Positions 42,633 to 55,418 of a stretch of 64,000 nt of DNA are shown piece after piece (the stretch's first letter is position 1; every line of letters begins with the position of its first letter). Below the pieces are notes generated by a model, which was not told where the DNA came from, ran no database searches, and saw only the letters and a list, made by a program, of their open reading frames with translations. The stretch is taken from assembly GCA_934047225.1 (NCBI GenBank), contig OW203988.1:9892229-9956228 (forward strand), given 5' to 3'. This DNA is from Ypsolopha sequella. Its lineage: Eukaryota > Arthropoda > Insecta > Lepidoptera > Ypsolophidae. Both the position numbers and the translations under genes were made by a program.

Positions 42633-42812
42633 TATAAACTCATGGACAGCTTGCATTTGTGCCCAAAGAACGGTGATAGGGTTTACCACTCATAACGTCG
42701 TAATAATCGTCGGAAAAGCGCGGGTGTACCGAATATGGACTGCGATTTGCATTTCACAGTTTACACTCGGAACATCTCTGACACCTCCTCGGGGATTCAT
42801 GTCGTGACGATA

Positions 42813-42867
<55 letters not shown>

Positions 42868-43317
42868 GGGGAAAAATGAGGGTTCAGATAGCTGATGGTT
42901 CGAGTTACACGTCACGTGGTCGTTGTTAGGTCGATCTTGTAAATAACAGCACAGATAGTTCAAAATATCTGTATTAATAATCAGTATTTAATGTTACATA
43001 CTTTGAAATACAACACTTGGTAAAAGGCGATATAAAACAATAACGAAATCTGAATAGAAGGTGCACCGCACACACCGTTTCGTCTGTGTCTAAATTCAGT
43101 AAGTTAATGGCGTTCCCGCTCGCCTTCTCAAAGACCATGATGATCGAGCCCCCGTGTGGTTCCGTTTTCTTGTTTTACCTCCGGAAACAGGAAGTCAAGT
43201 TTTCTCGTTTGATCGACTGCCACGGCGCTACTCGATGGCGCCACCGTTCCGGATATTCGAATCAAATGTTGACTTTTCTCCGACATATATTTATATTTAT
43301 TTATAAACTCATGGACA
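42633..43317. mobile_element. Insertion flanked by a 16-bp direct repeat
   Basis: TATAAACTCATGGACA is exactly repeated at 42633-42648 and 43302-43317. Between them are a 5'-truncated SINE (about 42649-42812, same family as 62351), a TA run (42813-42864) and about 440 bp of GC-richer unknown sequence. A 16-bp duplication fits LINE-driven retroposition of a composite transcript. The open frame 43086-43385 is not supported as a gene. Confidence 0.65.
42813..42864. repeat. TA dinucleotide microsatellite
   Basis: About 25 TA units with one interruption near the start. It forms the variable tail of the SINE copy. Confidence 0.9.
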
Positions 43318-46300
43318 CAAAAACACTTGTAGAGCTTGCGTACAGAACCTATTATTTTGATAAAATAAAGGTATATTATTTTTAGAATCTTTTGTCTGAA
43401 AATATTTATTGAGATGAGGCCTTTTTCGACACTTTTTCTCCTGGTTTGTCAATTTCGGATTACATATGCACTGCGATCATATTTTATCAGATGGGTTTTA
43501 ACAGTCTCTATGACCAGGTTAAATAAAATCTTGATAGCTACTTGAGTACATTTTATATTAGTAAAAAACCGACTTTTTGCTACTTTTCCCCGATTCTACC
43601 CCTCTCGCACTGAGGGTTTTTTCGCAAATGGAGTAACAGGGACGCTAAAACATTTATATAACGCCTTCATTTCTTACCATAAGTCCATGGAAGAGTCTGT
43701 GCAACGGCCGCGAAACGGCCAAGACATAATTTTTTAGCAATATGTAGAGTTAGAGCTTGTAGAGCTTCGCCTTTTAGAGTTAGGGACTTGGCACCACATG
43801 AGATTTGATACCTTTTTAACAGTGAATGCTTTATGAGTCTTGGCAGCCTACTTTACATGAAATGTTTTTGGTGGAATCATGTTTTACCGCAATAGGACCA
43901 AGTGATCCGGCAGTGCACCCACCTTGTCTGTACCTTGTCTACCGCTACAGTTAGATAATGTAGTAAACTATTGTTATTCAGTTAGTGCGAATGCTAATTT
44001 AATGATGCTTCTTGCTGACTGCTCTGGTTTCCGTCAGCTGTAACTGGATTTATTGATAGGAAGTACCTAATGATTGTTAATGATACTTTGCATTTCATGC
44101 ATCGTTGACCTACTTTTCTCTTTAATACCATTACAATAAGAGGAAGTGGCTCAGCGGACATTTTAGCGATAGTGCACCGAAGGATCTCAAAATAATTTAG
44201 GAAGATGATAGTTTTTAGCTTTCTAATCAGGTTTTACTTATTTAAGTCACATCTTGATGGCTTACATACATATATCTCAATTTCAAATTCAATTACATCC
44301 TTTGTAGACCGTTTATTTTATTCAAAGAGGATGTTTTTGTTAAATTTATTAATAATCCGACATTGACTTTGCAAACAGTACTTTTCTGGAGAATATTATG
44401 TAGTTTGGAATTATACTGCCAAAAGGGTCCGAGTGTTCGTAAATAAATAGGTGAAAAAAGTAAAAAAAAGCTTGCACGTTCATCTAAGACTAATAAAATA
44501 ATTGCTATTTATATATATTTGAAATATTTTACGAAAAAACTTACAGCTTTCGAAGGTAAACAAGTAAGTACAAAACATACAAAATATGTACACAAAATCA
44601 AATTCTCTGTAAGGTCTGTAAGCAATCAGCTGTTTACAAATATTTTGACATTGTGTTTGTTTTTAAACTGGAGTCGTTTGGTTTCAATCATAGGATTTAT
44701 AGAGCACAAAAGTCTCCTTAGAAATTTAACACCCTAAAGCAGTATTTCCTAATTAGCGGTACGCGTACCCCTTGGGGTACGCGAAGTAGCATCAAGTTTT
44801 AATTTTATTTAAACACAAAAAACGATTACACAAAATATATTTTTATTATATTTTATTGCTAAAATATATTTTTTGTCGATCAGTATACGTACTGTGTAGC
44901 ATGAGTCATCAAAATAATATATTATAGAATTAAATGAGACTTGAGGATAATTCATGATTTATATAAAAACGGCTCACCTCAATACGTGTTATGATCGGGA
45001 AAGCTAAACAGTTTCAGCAGATTTAGACTACCTTCATCTGGGCGAGTAAAGACGTTTACGCGACGACGTTACGCCTCACACTGAGTGAAAATAATATATT
45101 GTTAAAAATCGTTGATTTTTAAGCGATTTGAGACTGAAGGTGACCAAAATGCAACCATATTTCTCAGAATTGTGCAAAGAAAATGTTCACATTTGTCACA
45201 TAAAATTGTTTTGACCATAGAACACTTGTTTTGACTGTCATATTGGAACTGTATTATGATGGTAATAAATGTCAAGAAACTGATTTTATTTTTTATTTAT
45301 CATTCCTGCAATTCCTGTACGTGAGTTTGAGGTCATTCTTGAAGGGGTATATAGGGAAATCTAATTGAGAACCACTTTATATATCTCTTTTACTCATGAA
45401 ACTTTCGTCTATTCCACACACATACCACTTATACACCCAATAGACATTTTTATCAACCATGGACAAGTGAGAATTTTTTCCGCCACTGCTGGGTTATGCG
45501 GGGAGTATAGAGGAAAACAACTCTATGGCGGGGAGGGAAGAAAATAGAGGTGGGATAGTATGGAATGACATTTAATTTTGTATTGTAGTGAAATGAGCCT
45601 TTTTCCATGCTAGCTTCAGAATTAATTATGTTCATAGATGGCGCTGTCTAAGGACTTGAAAAATTATGTAATCCCTTGGCTAAATTGGCCTTCCCAAAAG
45701 ATCGAAAACAAATCAAAGTCAATTTTGGTTGATCTCTGGCCGCAGTTATAACATTCTACGCCCTCACTGTATTTGTTTTGTTGTAACTTTTGCTTGGATG
45801 ACTTTAATACCAATACTATCTGGCACGGAATATTATCTGGACACCGAATTAAGCTATGCAACTGTGTGGACACTGATAACGACGACTATTTTGGACTTGA
45901 ATACCTTTGGTGAAACGAAGCACTTGGAAAAAGTACACACAGCAATTTAAGGTAAATTACATTTATTTCTAAAATTATTATAATGTCAAACAATGACGCC
46001 AAAGAATGTAGCTTATTTTTAGCGACATTCGATGTCAAACGGCCCCGCATGTCAATCTGACGTGACGGTGCAGTTGCAATACGAAAGGAGAAAAGAGGAA
46101 GAGTAACGTTACAGTTGGGACAATGAGCGGGATACACTTTATATTAATAAATATGTTCTGTTTGATACTCTTTTATTGAATGTCTGTGTTGGAGAACGGC
46201 TCATTGCACTGATGTGTTGGTGAAAAAGGTTTGCCCTCCTTACGATGTCTAATCGGTAAGTGGTCTGTGATTGCACGGCATCGAGGATTATTTTATTGGC

Positions 46301-47337
46301 ATGGCTTTGTTATATGAAGTAAGAAACGCTGGAGCGTGGTAATAAGCTTCTTGGATTAGATCGATCTGTCGTATTCTTTAGCAACAGAATCGAAGACAAA
46401 ATTTGCACCAATTCCAAACAAACGAAAAAGCACTTCGACATTGATTGCTACAAAACAAATTTTATCTATGGTGACATGGACAGCGCCATCTGGAGGAAAG
46501 CTAAGAACTAAGAAAAAAAACGTATGGAGTAGACGATGACAGCGTTCAGCATTGAATATCGGATCAGATCACTGCACAAGCGTTCTTACTCTGCTTAGAC
46601 AATCAAGGAGGTTGACGCAAAGGAGTGTCAAATTCTCTGTGATCTCAATGTTCATCTCAATTTTCAAAGATCTGACATGTACGAACTAGTTTAGCTTTTT
46701 ACAAGGGACAACGAATGACGCTTATGCTCGTACATTTGCGTTATTATTCTAAGGCTCGTACCTAATAAATATCTAAACAAACATATTGTGCAATAGAAAA
46801 TGCAATGTGACATAACCATATAACAAAACAATAACATTGAGTTACCTAGCAAGTTCAACGTTCCGCTTGTTACCTACCGCAATGTAATGGTATTCTATAT
46901 AGAATATAGTCTAATTAGTCTATTACTATTGTCGCGGTCCGATTCAGAATTAAGTTGGCTTGATATATAGCTTATTTTTATTTTATCAAGTGCGTGAAGA
47001 ATGGTATAAATTTGTTTAAAATGTGGGCTTGTACCAGCTAGCCAATTTGTTCAGCGGTCAGAAACTGCAATATTAGTATTTCGCCCCGAACTGTGAACTT
47101 GCGATTCGATCTTGACCGATTTGGCTCATGTTCGAACTTAAAAATCATTTTTAACTCATTCACTCGCCTACCCAATTTCATGACGTTCCGATAATTGATA
47201 CTCGAGTTATCGTCGGACAAACATTCATACATATATTTCTTCTACAAATGTTATCAAGTTTAGTTAAACTTATATATAAGTTAAGTTTAGTAATTCAATT
47301 TACTAGCCTACATTCTGACCTAGTGACAGAGTAAACT
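43318..47337. other. Long stretch without recognisable genes
   Basis: No supported coding region. Repeat traces: AACCGACTTTTTGCTACTTTTC at about 43565 resembles about 48762; GGTACGCGTACCCCTTGGGG at 44758 looks like one hAT-type end; about 46365-46515 is an inverted relative of about 54860-55030; about 45630-45665 (AGATGGCGCTGTCTAAGGAC) resembles about 23240-23270. The remaining open frames of 60-83 codons overlap on both strands. Confidence 0.45.
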
Positions 47338-47932
47338 CATAGTATAGAGGCGCTGAAGAAAAAGAAAACTAATTTTCTTAAGGAAATGTTATGCTTCGCT
47401 GTTATTTCAATCTAGTTTCAGTCAAATATTTCAAAAGTAATAGATAAGCCATTACCGTAGTATGACAGCACCAAAATGTTTCCACCTTTAAATGGGTGAC
47501 GCTCACACGTTTGGAATCAGTGGACATCTGCACACAGTGATATGGACGCCTTAAGTGCACTTAAAGTTAATCATTTTAAAAACTTTAGTAGTCTGATCAG
47601 TTTGCTGACCGCAGGTAGACAGATTGCGCACTCATAAGTGTGCGCGCGTTGGCATTATGTTAACGCACGCATTCAAAAACAATGCAATAGATTTTAGGTG
47701 CCAGGGCTCATCTGAACTTTTGAAAATCTTTGGTTTCATTTACTTGTCTGTCATTTCAGATGCAGTATATTTGGTTTGTGTACAGCACCATATAAAAGAA
47801 TCTGCCTTGTCATTATCACGTACATGAAGTGTTCCCTCTTCTAAGTAATTAAAACTAGATTTAAATAACAGAGAAGCACAAAATTTTATTACAAAATGAG
47901 TTTTTTTTGTTCAGCGCCTCCTAGACTATCAG
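47338..47932. mobile_element. Inverted-repeat element
   Basis: AGTATAGAGGCGCTGAAGAA and, further in, GCTTCGCTGTTATTTCAATC are mirrored at the right by ATTTAAATAACAGAGAAGC and TTCAGCGCCTCCTAGACTAT. Arms are about 75 bp with mismatches. Confidence 0.65.
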
Positions 47933-49006
47933 AGAACGGACGACAAACCGTGTAATTAAACCGCAAACGTGACAAAGTCCACGAAGTCCCATCGCTTTTG
48001 TAGCCGTTTAGAAAATACTAATTCAAAATGGCTACAAAAACCTTCCTAACTGTTTAATAAACCGAGAAATTAATATATGTTCAACCATAAATTAACTTGT
48101 TCAAACTATAACTAGCTGATGGCTATATTTAATCAAATGTTTTAACCTTTTCTTCTTACTTCTATCCTTAATTACTTACTTTTAGCAACGAATACTTCCT
48201 ACTCTGCCAATGTTAAAGGAGGTTGGTCTGAGATGTAAACCCACCCACATAGATCAGTTTTTTACCCATTCATTCATTCAATCATTCATCCAAAACATAA
48301 AACAACCGATTTTAGAAGCACCTTTAAATATAATTGAGAATATATCTTGCGTGAGATATATCTTTAACTTTTAAGAAGCACATGAAGAAAAATCTCCTAG
48401 AAAAAACAAAGAGATGACATAAAACGCCGCTTTAAGGGGGTATATCGTCAAAGTCGACACTTTTGGAAGTTATTTACCTGCTATTCAAAAGAAGTCCCAA
48501 GTTAAATAAGTTAGTATGACAATTTTGGAACTTTTTCCTAGATTTTGGACTATCAGGAACGCGATTGGAGGAATTTCACTCGATAGAAATAATAATTGAA
48601 ATGAGGTTTAAATTTACACTTTTTTTGGTATTCTGACAAATTGGGATAGCATACAGGAATCAAAAATATTTATTTCGATGGGTTTTAGCAATACGTAAAT
48701 TACTGGTTACGGAAATTTTCACAGCTATTTTAGTTCATTTTGTATTAATTTAAAACCGACTTTTTGTCAATTTTCCCCGATTCCATCCCTCTCGCACTGC
48801 GGGTCTTTTTGCTTGGAGTAACGAGGACCTTTGCACGGACGATAGATATTCCACCACCTCATTACGAGACCATATTTACCTATTTATATTTGTACTTTTA
48901 AATATTAAAAATGTTGTTTATTAATTATTAATTAATTATATTGTTAAATTAAATTATAAAATAAATATTTTTATTTGGCTATTTTAGCTCTTCATTTAAT
49001 TTGACA

Positions 49007-49166
49007 CTTGTAAACACAAGAAAAATCACAATTAAGGTATTTTCAATATACATTACGGCCCACTTTGAGCCGGCATAATTCGACTGATGCCGGCCCCAAA
49101 GTGGGCCGAAATATATATCGAAAATACCTTAATTGTGATTTTTCTCGTGTTTACAAATATCAAATT
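49007..49166. mobile_element. Palindromic MITE, 160 bp
   Basis: TGTAAACACAAGAAAAATCA and CAATTAAGGTATTTTC are mirrored on the right arm, with an inner stem CGGCCCACTTTG..GCCGGCAT. Only about 10 central bases are unpaired. Confidence 0.85.
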
Positions 49167-49695
49167 AAATTAAAATATCAATTACTAAGTAATTTTTCTT
49201 ATTGTGTTAATAGTACGACATCATAAGCATATTTTTTTCTGATAGTTGCAACACGCAGTAAAAATACAAGTGACTATAAATAACGCGTTTATATGCCTTA
49301 TTGATCTAAGCACACTTCTGTGTAATCACTGTCTTACGTATTATTTAATTTCATTTATTTTACAACCTCACACTTTTATCTAATTATATCTTTCGTTCTC
49401 TAACCTAGCGGAAAAGATTGCTATACTCCCGCAATTAGGTCAATCAATAGCTACCAATGCAGCACGAAAAGACACAACTTAGTGGTTACAACAATTACAG
49501 ATTATTGTATAACCCAAATAGCTGTAAAACATGTTCTGGTGCACTCTATAACTACAGTAATCATATTGTGGTCTACAAAAACCTAAAAGTGAAGCAAGTT
49601 ATAGAGGTAGGTATGTGTCTTACGTTTTGTGAGGAACTTTAGTGATTCTACATTTAGTAGTTTCTCTTCTAATGTGACCGTGTCATGCAGTAAAA

Positions 49696-49860
49696 AAATA
49701 TATTGTCACGACATGAATGGTTTGTCAGAGGTCTTCTCAAGTGTGAACTGTGAAATGCCACTCACAGGTCATACTTGGTACAATCTCTTTTCACCGACGG
49801 TTATAAGGTCCTAAACCTAATAAGGGTGGTGAGCCTTATCACCGTAATTCGGACACAAAT
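49696..49860 (-). repeat. SINE tail fragment
   Basis: TGTCACGACATGAAT, GTGTGAACTGTGAAATGC and TTTTCACCGACGGTTAT match the complement of the SINE at 62351. Confidence 0.7.
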
Positions 49861-50010
49861 TGACCAACAGCTTAACGTGCCTGCGTAGGTGAAGCACGCA
49901 GACCACACGAGCCTATGATCCCACGAACCCACGATCCCACGATCTCACGAACCCTGAACCCATGTTTCCACGAATCCACGAAGTAGCGCTCTACCACCCG
50001 GGAATAGTTA

Positions 50011-50335
50011 GACATACATACATACATACATATACTCACACCTGTCTCCCAGAAGGGTAGGCAGAGACTACAGATTGAGAATGAGAATTTATTTTATATA
50101 AAATACGAGTACATACAAACTTATTAGGTAATACAAAGTAAAACTTATCAGGTAAAGAACTTATACCTAGTATTATAATAACATAATGGTACCGATTCGG
50201 TACATTTACATCTGCTACGATCCTGACACACCTCTTTCGCCTCTTCCACATCCATCAATTTAGTCATATAAGCTTTTTTATTCCGGGTACTTTTGACATT
50301 GCCCTTCTTCAATATGTTGCCAATTTGGTCAGCAT
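50011..50335. repeat. Retroposon tail with ATAC microsatellite
   Basis: ACATACATACATACATACAT, CACACCTGTCTCCCAGAAGG, GGCAGAGACTACAGAT and ACATCTGCTACGATCCTGAC match 63350-63512 and 13199-13560. About 120 bp of AT-rich sequence interrupts it at about 50087-50205. Confidence 0.7.
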
Positions 50336-50670
50336 ACGCCCTTACCGGTCAGCTACAGCTCCAGGCTTCAAGAGGCGCGCCAAGCGGTTCTTCTTGCGAT
50401 AGCACCGGCGGAGAGAATAAATGTATGAAGTTGTATAGAGCCGGCCATGGGTCGCCGCTCACGCGTCTTGTCCGGCTTCGAGTGACTTGCGCTCTCGGGA
50501 CGGCGGTGTGTGGAGCGCACAGTGATCGAGCGCACAGGACAAACCTAGTGTCGAGCGCTTTGAGCGAGCGAGCGCGATATACATCCGATGCGGTGGAAGG
50601 CGCCGACGGGTGTCATGGCAGGGCACATCCCGTATTTCGCATACTCCGTAAGGAACGCACAGTTCGATAA
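50336..50670. other. GC-rich CpG-dense segment of unknown nature
   Basis: A sudden rise in GC with many CG dinucleotides (GTCGCCGCTCACGCGTCTTG, GAGCGAGCGAGCGCGA). The plus-strand frame from 50293 to 50670 is open but begins in the repeat tail and its sequence is low-complexity Arg/Ala/Ser; I do not support it as a gene. It may be the body of the retroposon whose tail precedes it. Confidence 0.4.
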
Positions 50671-50885
50671 AACATAATAATTTAGATGCCTTAAATAAAG
50701 TAACCTAAAAAAAAAACATATTTAACTCAAAACTATGTAGATAAGTAATTGCATAACATACATGCACAAGATATGGGTCACACAATTAGCTTTGGATGCC
50801 AAATTGCGCTCATATCTAATAAACATTCGTGCTAGTTTTGAATTTTAAGACTAAACTACGTTTTTCAAAGGACAATAAAGTATAA

Positions 50886-51020
50886 ATATACCGTCACAAC
50901 ATGAATCCCCGAGGGGGTCTCAGAGGTGTTTCGAGTGTGAACTGTGAAATTCAAGTCAAAGCACTCGGTACACGCTCGTTTCACCGACGATTATGACATC
51001 CCAACGTGATGAGTGTGAGC
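50886..51020 (-). repeat. SINE tail fragment
   Basis: CCGTCACAACATGAATCCCC, AGAGGTGTTTCGAGTGTGAA and CTCGTTTCACCGACGATTAT match the complement of the SINE at 62351. Confidence 0.72.
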
Positions 51021-51052
51021 CCTAGGTATCGCCGTACTTCAAGCACTCCATC

Positions 51053-51195
51053 CATCCATCAGCCTAGTTCGTCCACTGCTGGACATAAGCCTTTTCAGGA
51101 CTTTGCCACTCCCGGCGGTCATCCTGGAAGAAATGCCCATACTCACACACGCTGGGCAGGCGGGTTGGTGAGCGTGGTGCTGGAACCTTCGCACC
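51053..51195 (+). repeat. Retroposon fragment (TTCGTCCACTGCTGGACATA)
   Basis: CATCAGCCTAGTTCGTCCAC ... ACTTTGCCACTCCCGGCGGT ... ACACACGCTGGGCAGGCGGG. The insertion at 24201-24323 is the reverse complement of the first 120 bp. I recall this as one of the commonest lepidopteran repeats. Confidence 0.7.
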
Positions 51196-51527
51196 AGTGA
51201 CGCCACTACCCGTCACTAGTCTGTTTCGTATAAGACCCGGCTATAAGGGATGAATATACCGCCATCCGTCGGTCCCAGGCATGGTGGGCCTCCTGGTTTT
51301 TTGCCTGTGAGCTGTCCTCTTACTCTCCCCCGAATTACTTCGAGGGGGTCTCCAAGTAAGATAGTGGTACCTCCACAGTCGAGCCCGGCATCAGCTCTAC
51401 CACCTGTTAGCACTAATACATGCTTTTTAGGGCATGCAGGTTCCCTTACTATGTTTCTTTTCACCGTTTAGCAAGTGGTAAGTAATAAAAATACTATGCA
51501 CAGAAATTCCCAAAAACTTATTGGTGC

Positions 51528-52020
51528 ATTCTCGACCAGGGATCGAACCTGGATCTCAAGATTGAGAGGCCAGAAATAGACCAGAAACAGGTTAGAAATA
51601 GGTTAGAAATCCAAAATAATGCAGAATACGCAATCGCGAAAAAATAGATCCAATTTTGTCATATAATTTGGTAAAGAAAGGAAAGTATGTTACTATTGCA
51701 CAACGTGTTGAATGATATTCTTACAAGAACCAAAAATAGACATTGGATTAGACAGTAGCGGCAGTAGCTCAGTGGGTAGAAGGTCGGACTCTCCATCTTT
51801 AGATTCAGAAACGAATCTTGCTAGTAAAGTATGCACCAATGAGTTAAAAAAAAAATAACTGTGTATTTTTTAACAGTCCAAAGCAGCACGTATTGTAGCG
51901 GTGACAGCCTTTCTGTTCCTTGTATGGTGGAAAAATTCAACGGTCTAGGATGGGAACCTCGGTAGCTCAGTTGGCAAAGCTTGTAAGCAAGAAGTCGCAG
52001 GTACAAATCATGGCCCAAGG
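51528..52020. repeat. Cluster of tRNA-derived SINE pieces
   Basis: Three tRNA-like segments: 51528-51570 on the minus strand with a good B box (GGTTCGATCCC); 51757-51840 on the plus strand with an A-box-like TAGCTCAGTGGG; and 51952-52018 on the plus strand (TAGCTCAGTTGGCAAAGC ... GGTACAAATCA). None folds into a complete tRNA cloverleaf by eye and the B boxes are altered, so these are SINE heads or pseudogenes, not tRNA genes. Between them (51200-51480) is unrecognised GC-richer sequence. Confidence 0.6.
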
Positions 52021-52029
52021 ACTTTTCAA

Positions 52030-53124
52030 AAAAAAAATTTGTTATTTGTTTCTGATTGATCTTTTCTGATCTTGGTACTGCGCTCTTATAATATTTAGAG
52101 TATTCAAAGCCATGGACTTAGCCATAAATTATAAAATCAAACATTCTTAAGTGTAAAGACACGCAAGTTGTAAGTAATTAAGTCAATAAAAAAAATGATT
52201 TTTCTCTACGGGAAAAACAAAATGCTCGTATCTTAAGCAATCACTAACTTGCATGTTACAATAATTATTGTTTGTTTCATTGATTCTTTTTTGAGTCTTT
52301 TTAACTTTAATTTTGTTTACTAAACTGTACAAAATAAAACACTGTGCGTGCGTACAAGCGATTGCGCAACGTCTTCTCGTGTAATAGGTGACATATTGTA
52401 TTTGTAATGCAACGTCGTTACTGCTCCGCACCCGTTGCGACAATAAGCTGTTTACAAATCGGAAAAAGGGTAATTTTAATTGTTTAGATGCGTGTAAGGT
52501 CTGTACTCTCTTGAGTTTGTATTCTGTATTGCTGTCAGGAAATATTGCTGAAGGTAGCGTGCAAATTTCCATTAGCCTGCATCTTTTCTATAGCACTTAA
52601 GTTAGTACATATAACATGAAACGTCTTTTGTCAGTATGTTTGGTTATAACTAGACACAGCCAACAATACGAATATTTATCTGGGGGCCTTTTAATTCTAC
52701 ACTGAAACTTACAAGAGCTGAGCGGTAACTGTTTATCGCTTGAAAATTACTTGATGCATTTTGATGTGTTTTGCATTCTAACATAAGAGAATGATTTGTG
52801 TATTCAATTTTATTGATAGCACGCGACGTAGATATATATGGCGCCTATCTAACTTACACAGTTTTTCATGCATGCCGCGCCGTTTTTTTAACTTTCGGTT
52901 TAACACTTGAGATAATTAATTTTAAATGTTTAGTTAGTAGCATAATAATGCCGATTTTGGAGGCTTTCATTTTAGTTTTACTGCTGTCAAAACTAAATAA
53001 TCTTCATTGCACAAAAGTCTTTCAGTGTTAGGATTAGAAGCTAAATTACTTTGAAAAAATTCAAGTTTCGATAGCACTAAAACTAAAATTAATGCCTTTA
53101 GAATCGGCTTTAATATAAACCAGT
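52030..53124. other. Spacer, no gene recognised
   Basis: Open frames 52183-52572 (-) and 52798-53031 (+) have no domain, signal peptide or splice support. Confidence 0.4.
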
Positions 53125-53560
53125 AGCGTCCACAGAACTTTTTTTTGCAAGAAGGTCAAGTTTTTGTCAAAAAACAATATGAAAAAGTTTAAAAAATATT
53201 TGAAAAAAAAAGGTTTGTATGAAAATGTTCACTCTAGGGTAGGCAGTGCCTACCCTGGCATCATGGTTACTTGGAAATTATCTGAATAACCACCTGACCT
53301 TCGATCCTGGTTTCATTATCATAGAATTTGTCAACGGATGGCAGCATATCACTCGAGATTGCGGCAGTCAGTTTGTGCTGTGGTGCTGATTACAGAAGAA
53401 AGAAGTCGACAAAAGTGTTATTTTGGTAACATCGATTAGCATATAATCATTTTAAATTTTTTAGTTAATGACTGCAGTTAGATTTGAAGTCGGTTACTAA
53501 TTTTTTGTTCAAAGTTTATTAATATGAACATTTTGTGGTGAGAAGAGGCCGGATAGTTTT
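53125..53560. repeat. Truncated hAT-type MITE and partial composite repeat
   Basis: 53125-53262 matches the left part of the MITE at 55931 (TCCACAGAACTTTTTTT, CTAGGGTAGGCAGTGCCTAC). It is followed by a reversed ~100-bp unit of the 24.8-kb tandem repeat (CTGACCTTCGATCCTGGTTT) and then a forward end segment (GAAAGAAGTCGACAAAAGTG, TTGAAGTCGGTTACTAATTT). Confidence 0.65.
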
Positions 53561-53914
53561 TGGGTAGTTTAAGTGTGTAAATAGTAAGTGTGTAAGTTTT
53601 ATTTATTCCAAGACCAATTTTATATAAAATATTTAAATATTTTTTTTGTCAAACACATAAAATGTAGAGGTATGATTGTTTGATGAGTGATAGATTATTT
53701 AGACATTTATTTATTATTCGAAATATTATAACATTACAGTAATTACAGACCAAATCGTTACAATATTGTATTTATACATAATTTTATTTTAAGCACTAAC
53801 TACTCGTATCATACTTTCTTCTAGCATTCTCTTCCACACACTCATCACACATCCTATCCCATCTACAAACTCATCACACTCTGGTGCTTTAGCGAGCAGG
53901 GAGCAGAGCATATA

Positions 53915-54176
53915 CAACGTGACTTTTTGATCATCGTCCAAATTCATACTGGTGGCTTGGTAAGTGATCAGTATCATGGATCAATTACAATTTTAGTGAA
54001 ATTCGTAAAATGAAATTTCGACTACCCTTAGTGATTCCCTCGGGACTGGAAGTGAATTTCTATGGGAAGCCAAAATTTAATTTAAGGAATTTCACAAAAA
54101 TTGTTATTAATCCAAGATACTGGTCACTTACCAAGCCTCTAGTATGAATTTGGACGATGATCAAAAAGTCACCTTG
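53915..54176. mobile_element. Palindromic TA MITE (CAAGGTG family), copy 3
   Basis: CAACGTGACTTTTTGATCAT at the left, ATGATCAAAAAGTCACCTTG at the right, TA flanks, same interior as copies 1 and 2. Confidence 0.82.
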
Positions 54177-55086
54177 TATATTATAATAGGCATGGGAATC
54201 CAAAATAGAATTTACGAATTTTATAAAATTGGTTGGTTTTGGTTTCTAATTACTTACCAAGTGTCTATTTTTATATTGTTTGTATCAATCAAAGTAAACT
54301 AGACTTTTATTCAGGGTCTATTGGAGCCTATTACTGTAGCCTAACCGTTAACGAGCGGCATCTCGGTAATTTCAGTACTATGTAATCTGATGTAACATGA
54401 GCTGTCGATCATCATTATTCAATATTGGCTACGATTCACTCAGTACCAGTATATAGGCGCGGGCGCATTGCATGCAGATAATATAGATAACTGCACACAT
54501 TACTGGCGAAATTATGAAATAGATCGTGAAATAGGACTATTTGTACGTTTCGGTATGTTTTACTATCGGAGAAAGTTCTGCAGACCCACTTTCCGTTCTT
54601 TAAACCATTGCAATAAGGGCGAAAGTGGGTCTGGACAGTTTTTCCTGATGGTACATGGGGACATGGTACCGTTGGATGTGATGAAAAAAGCTTTTTAGTT
54701 CTCTGGTCATTTTGGTTTTTCAGTCTTTTATTAATTTATCACAAGATAAATATTCATCTTTATCTTAGCTCTTCATCTATGAATGATATGATATGATATG
54801 TAAGAAACGTACGATCTTAATTTTCAAACTAGCTAATTTGCTTAAACGTCAAATGAATTAAGCGTTTTTCTTAGTTCTAAGCTTTCCTCCAGATGTCGCT
54901 GTCCATATCACCATAGATAAAATAAGTTTCGTAGCGATCAATGTCAAAGTGGTTATAAGTTTGTTAGGAATCCGTGCAAATTTTGTCTTTGATTCTGTTG
55001 TTAAAGTATACGACAGTGCCATCTAGGAATCTTATTTCACACTAAATTTGACACAAAGAAAAACGCTCATTGCACCCCTGATGTTG
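54177..55086. other. Spacer with an inverted relative of 46365-46515
   Basis: At about 54860-55030, CCTCCAGATGTCGCTGTCCA and GATTCTGTTGTTAAAGTATA are the reverse complement of about 46365-46515. No gene seen; frame 54468-54698 is unsupported. Confidence 0.5.
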
Positions 55087-55418
55087 AGTTCCGTACCTGA
55101 AGGGTGCCAAAGGGACCCATTACTAAGCCACCGCTGTCTGTCCGTCCCGTCCGTCCGTCTGTCACAGTGGCCTACAGCTTCAGCCGTTATAGGTAGCCCG
55201 TGTTACTACGTCCTTTATCACTATAGAAAAAGCTTGAAAAAGAAGCATTTTTTAAAAATCTCTGAATCAAGAGAGCCAAAAAATATGAAAAAAAAATCAT
55301 GGCCCTACAATTTCAGCGGCTTGTTTGTGTCGCTTTAATGTTGCTATGACATGTTCCGTACCCGTATTTTGTGGTGGTACGGAACCCTATGTGCGCGAGT
55401 CCAACTTGCACTTAGTCA
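55087..55418. mobile_element. Copy of the CCGGCCAAGTGCGAGTC family
   Basis: AGTTCCGTACCTGAAGGGTG, a CCGTCCGTCTGTC zone, and the right end GGTACGGAACCCTATGTGCG AGTCC-type sequence followed by TTGCACTTAGTCA. Confidence 0.7.

Noticed and set aside
42813..42864. Short tandem repeats as a CRISPR array
   Set aside because: A plain TA dinucleotide run in a eukaryotic genome, with no spacers.
50293..50670. 125-codon frame in the CpG-rich segment
   Set aside because: It begins in a retroposon tail and has Arg/Ala/Ser-rich composition expected of GC-rich non-coding sequence.
51757..52018. tRNA genes
   Set aside because: A-box-like words are present, but the cloverleaf stems and a canonical B box are not; these are SINE-type remnants.
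52183..52572. 129-codon minus-strand frame
   Set aside because: No domain, overlapping opposite-strand frame, and no splice signals.
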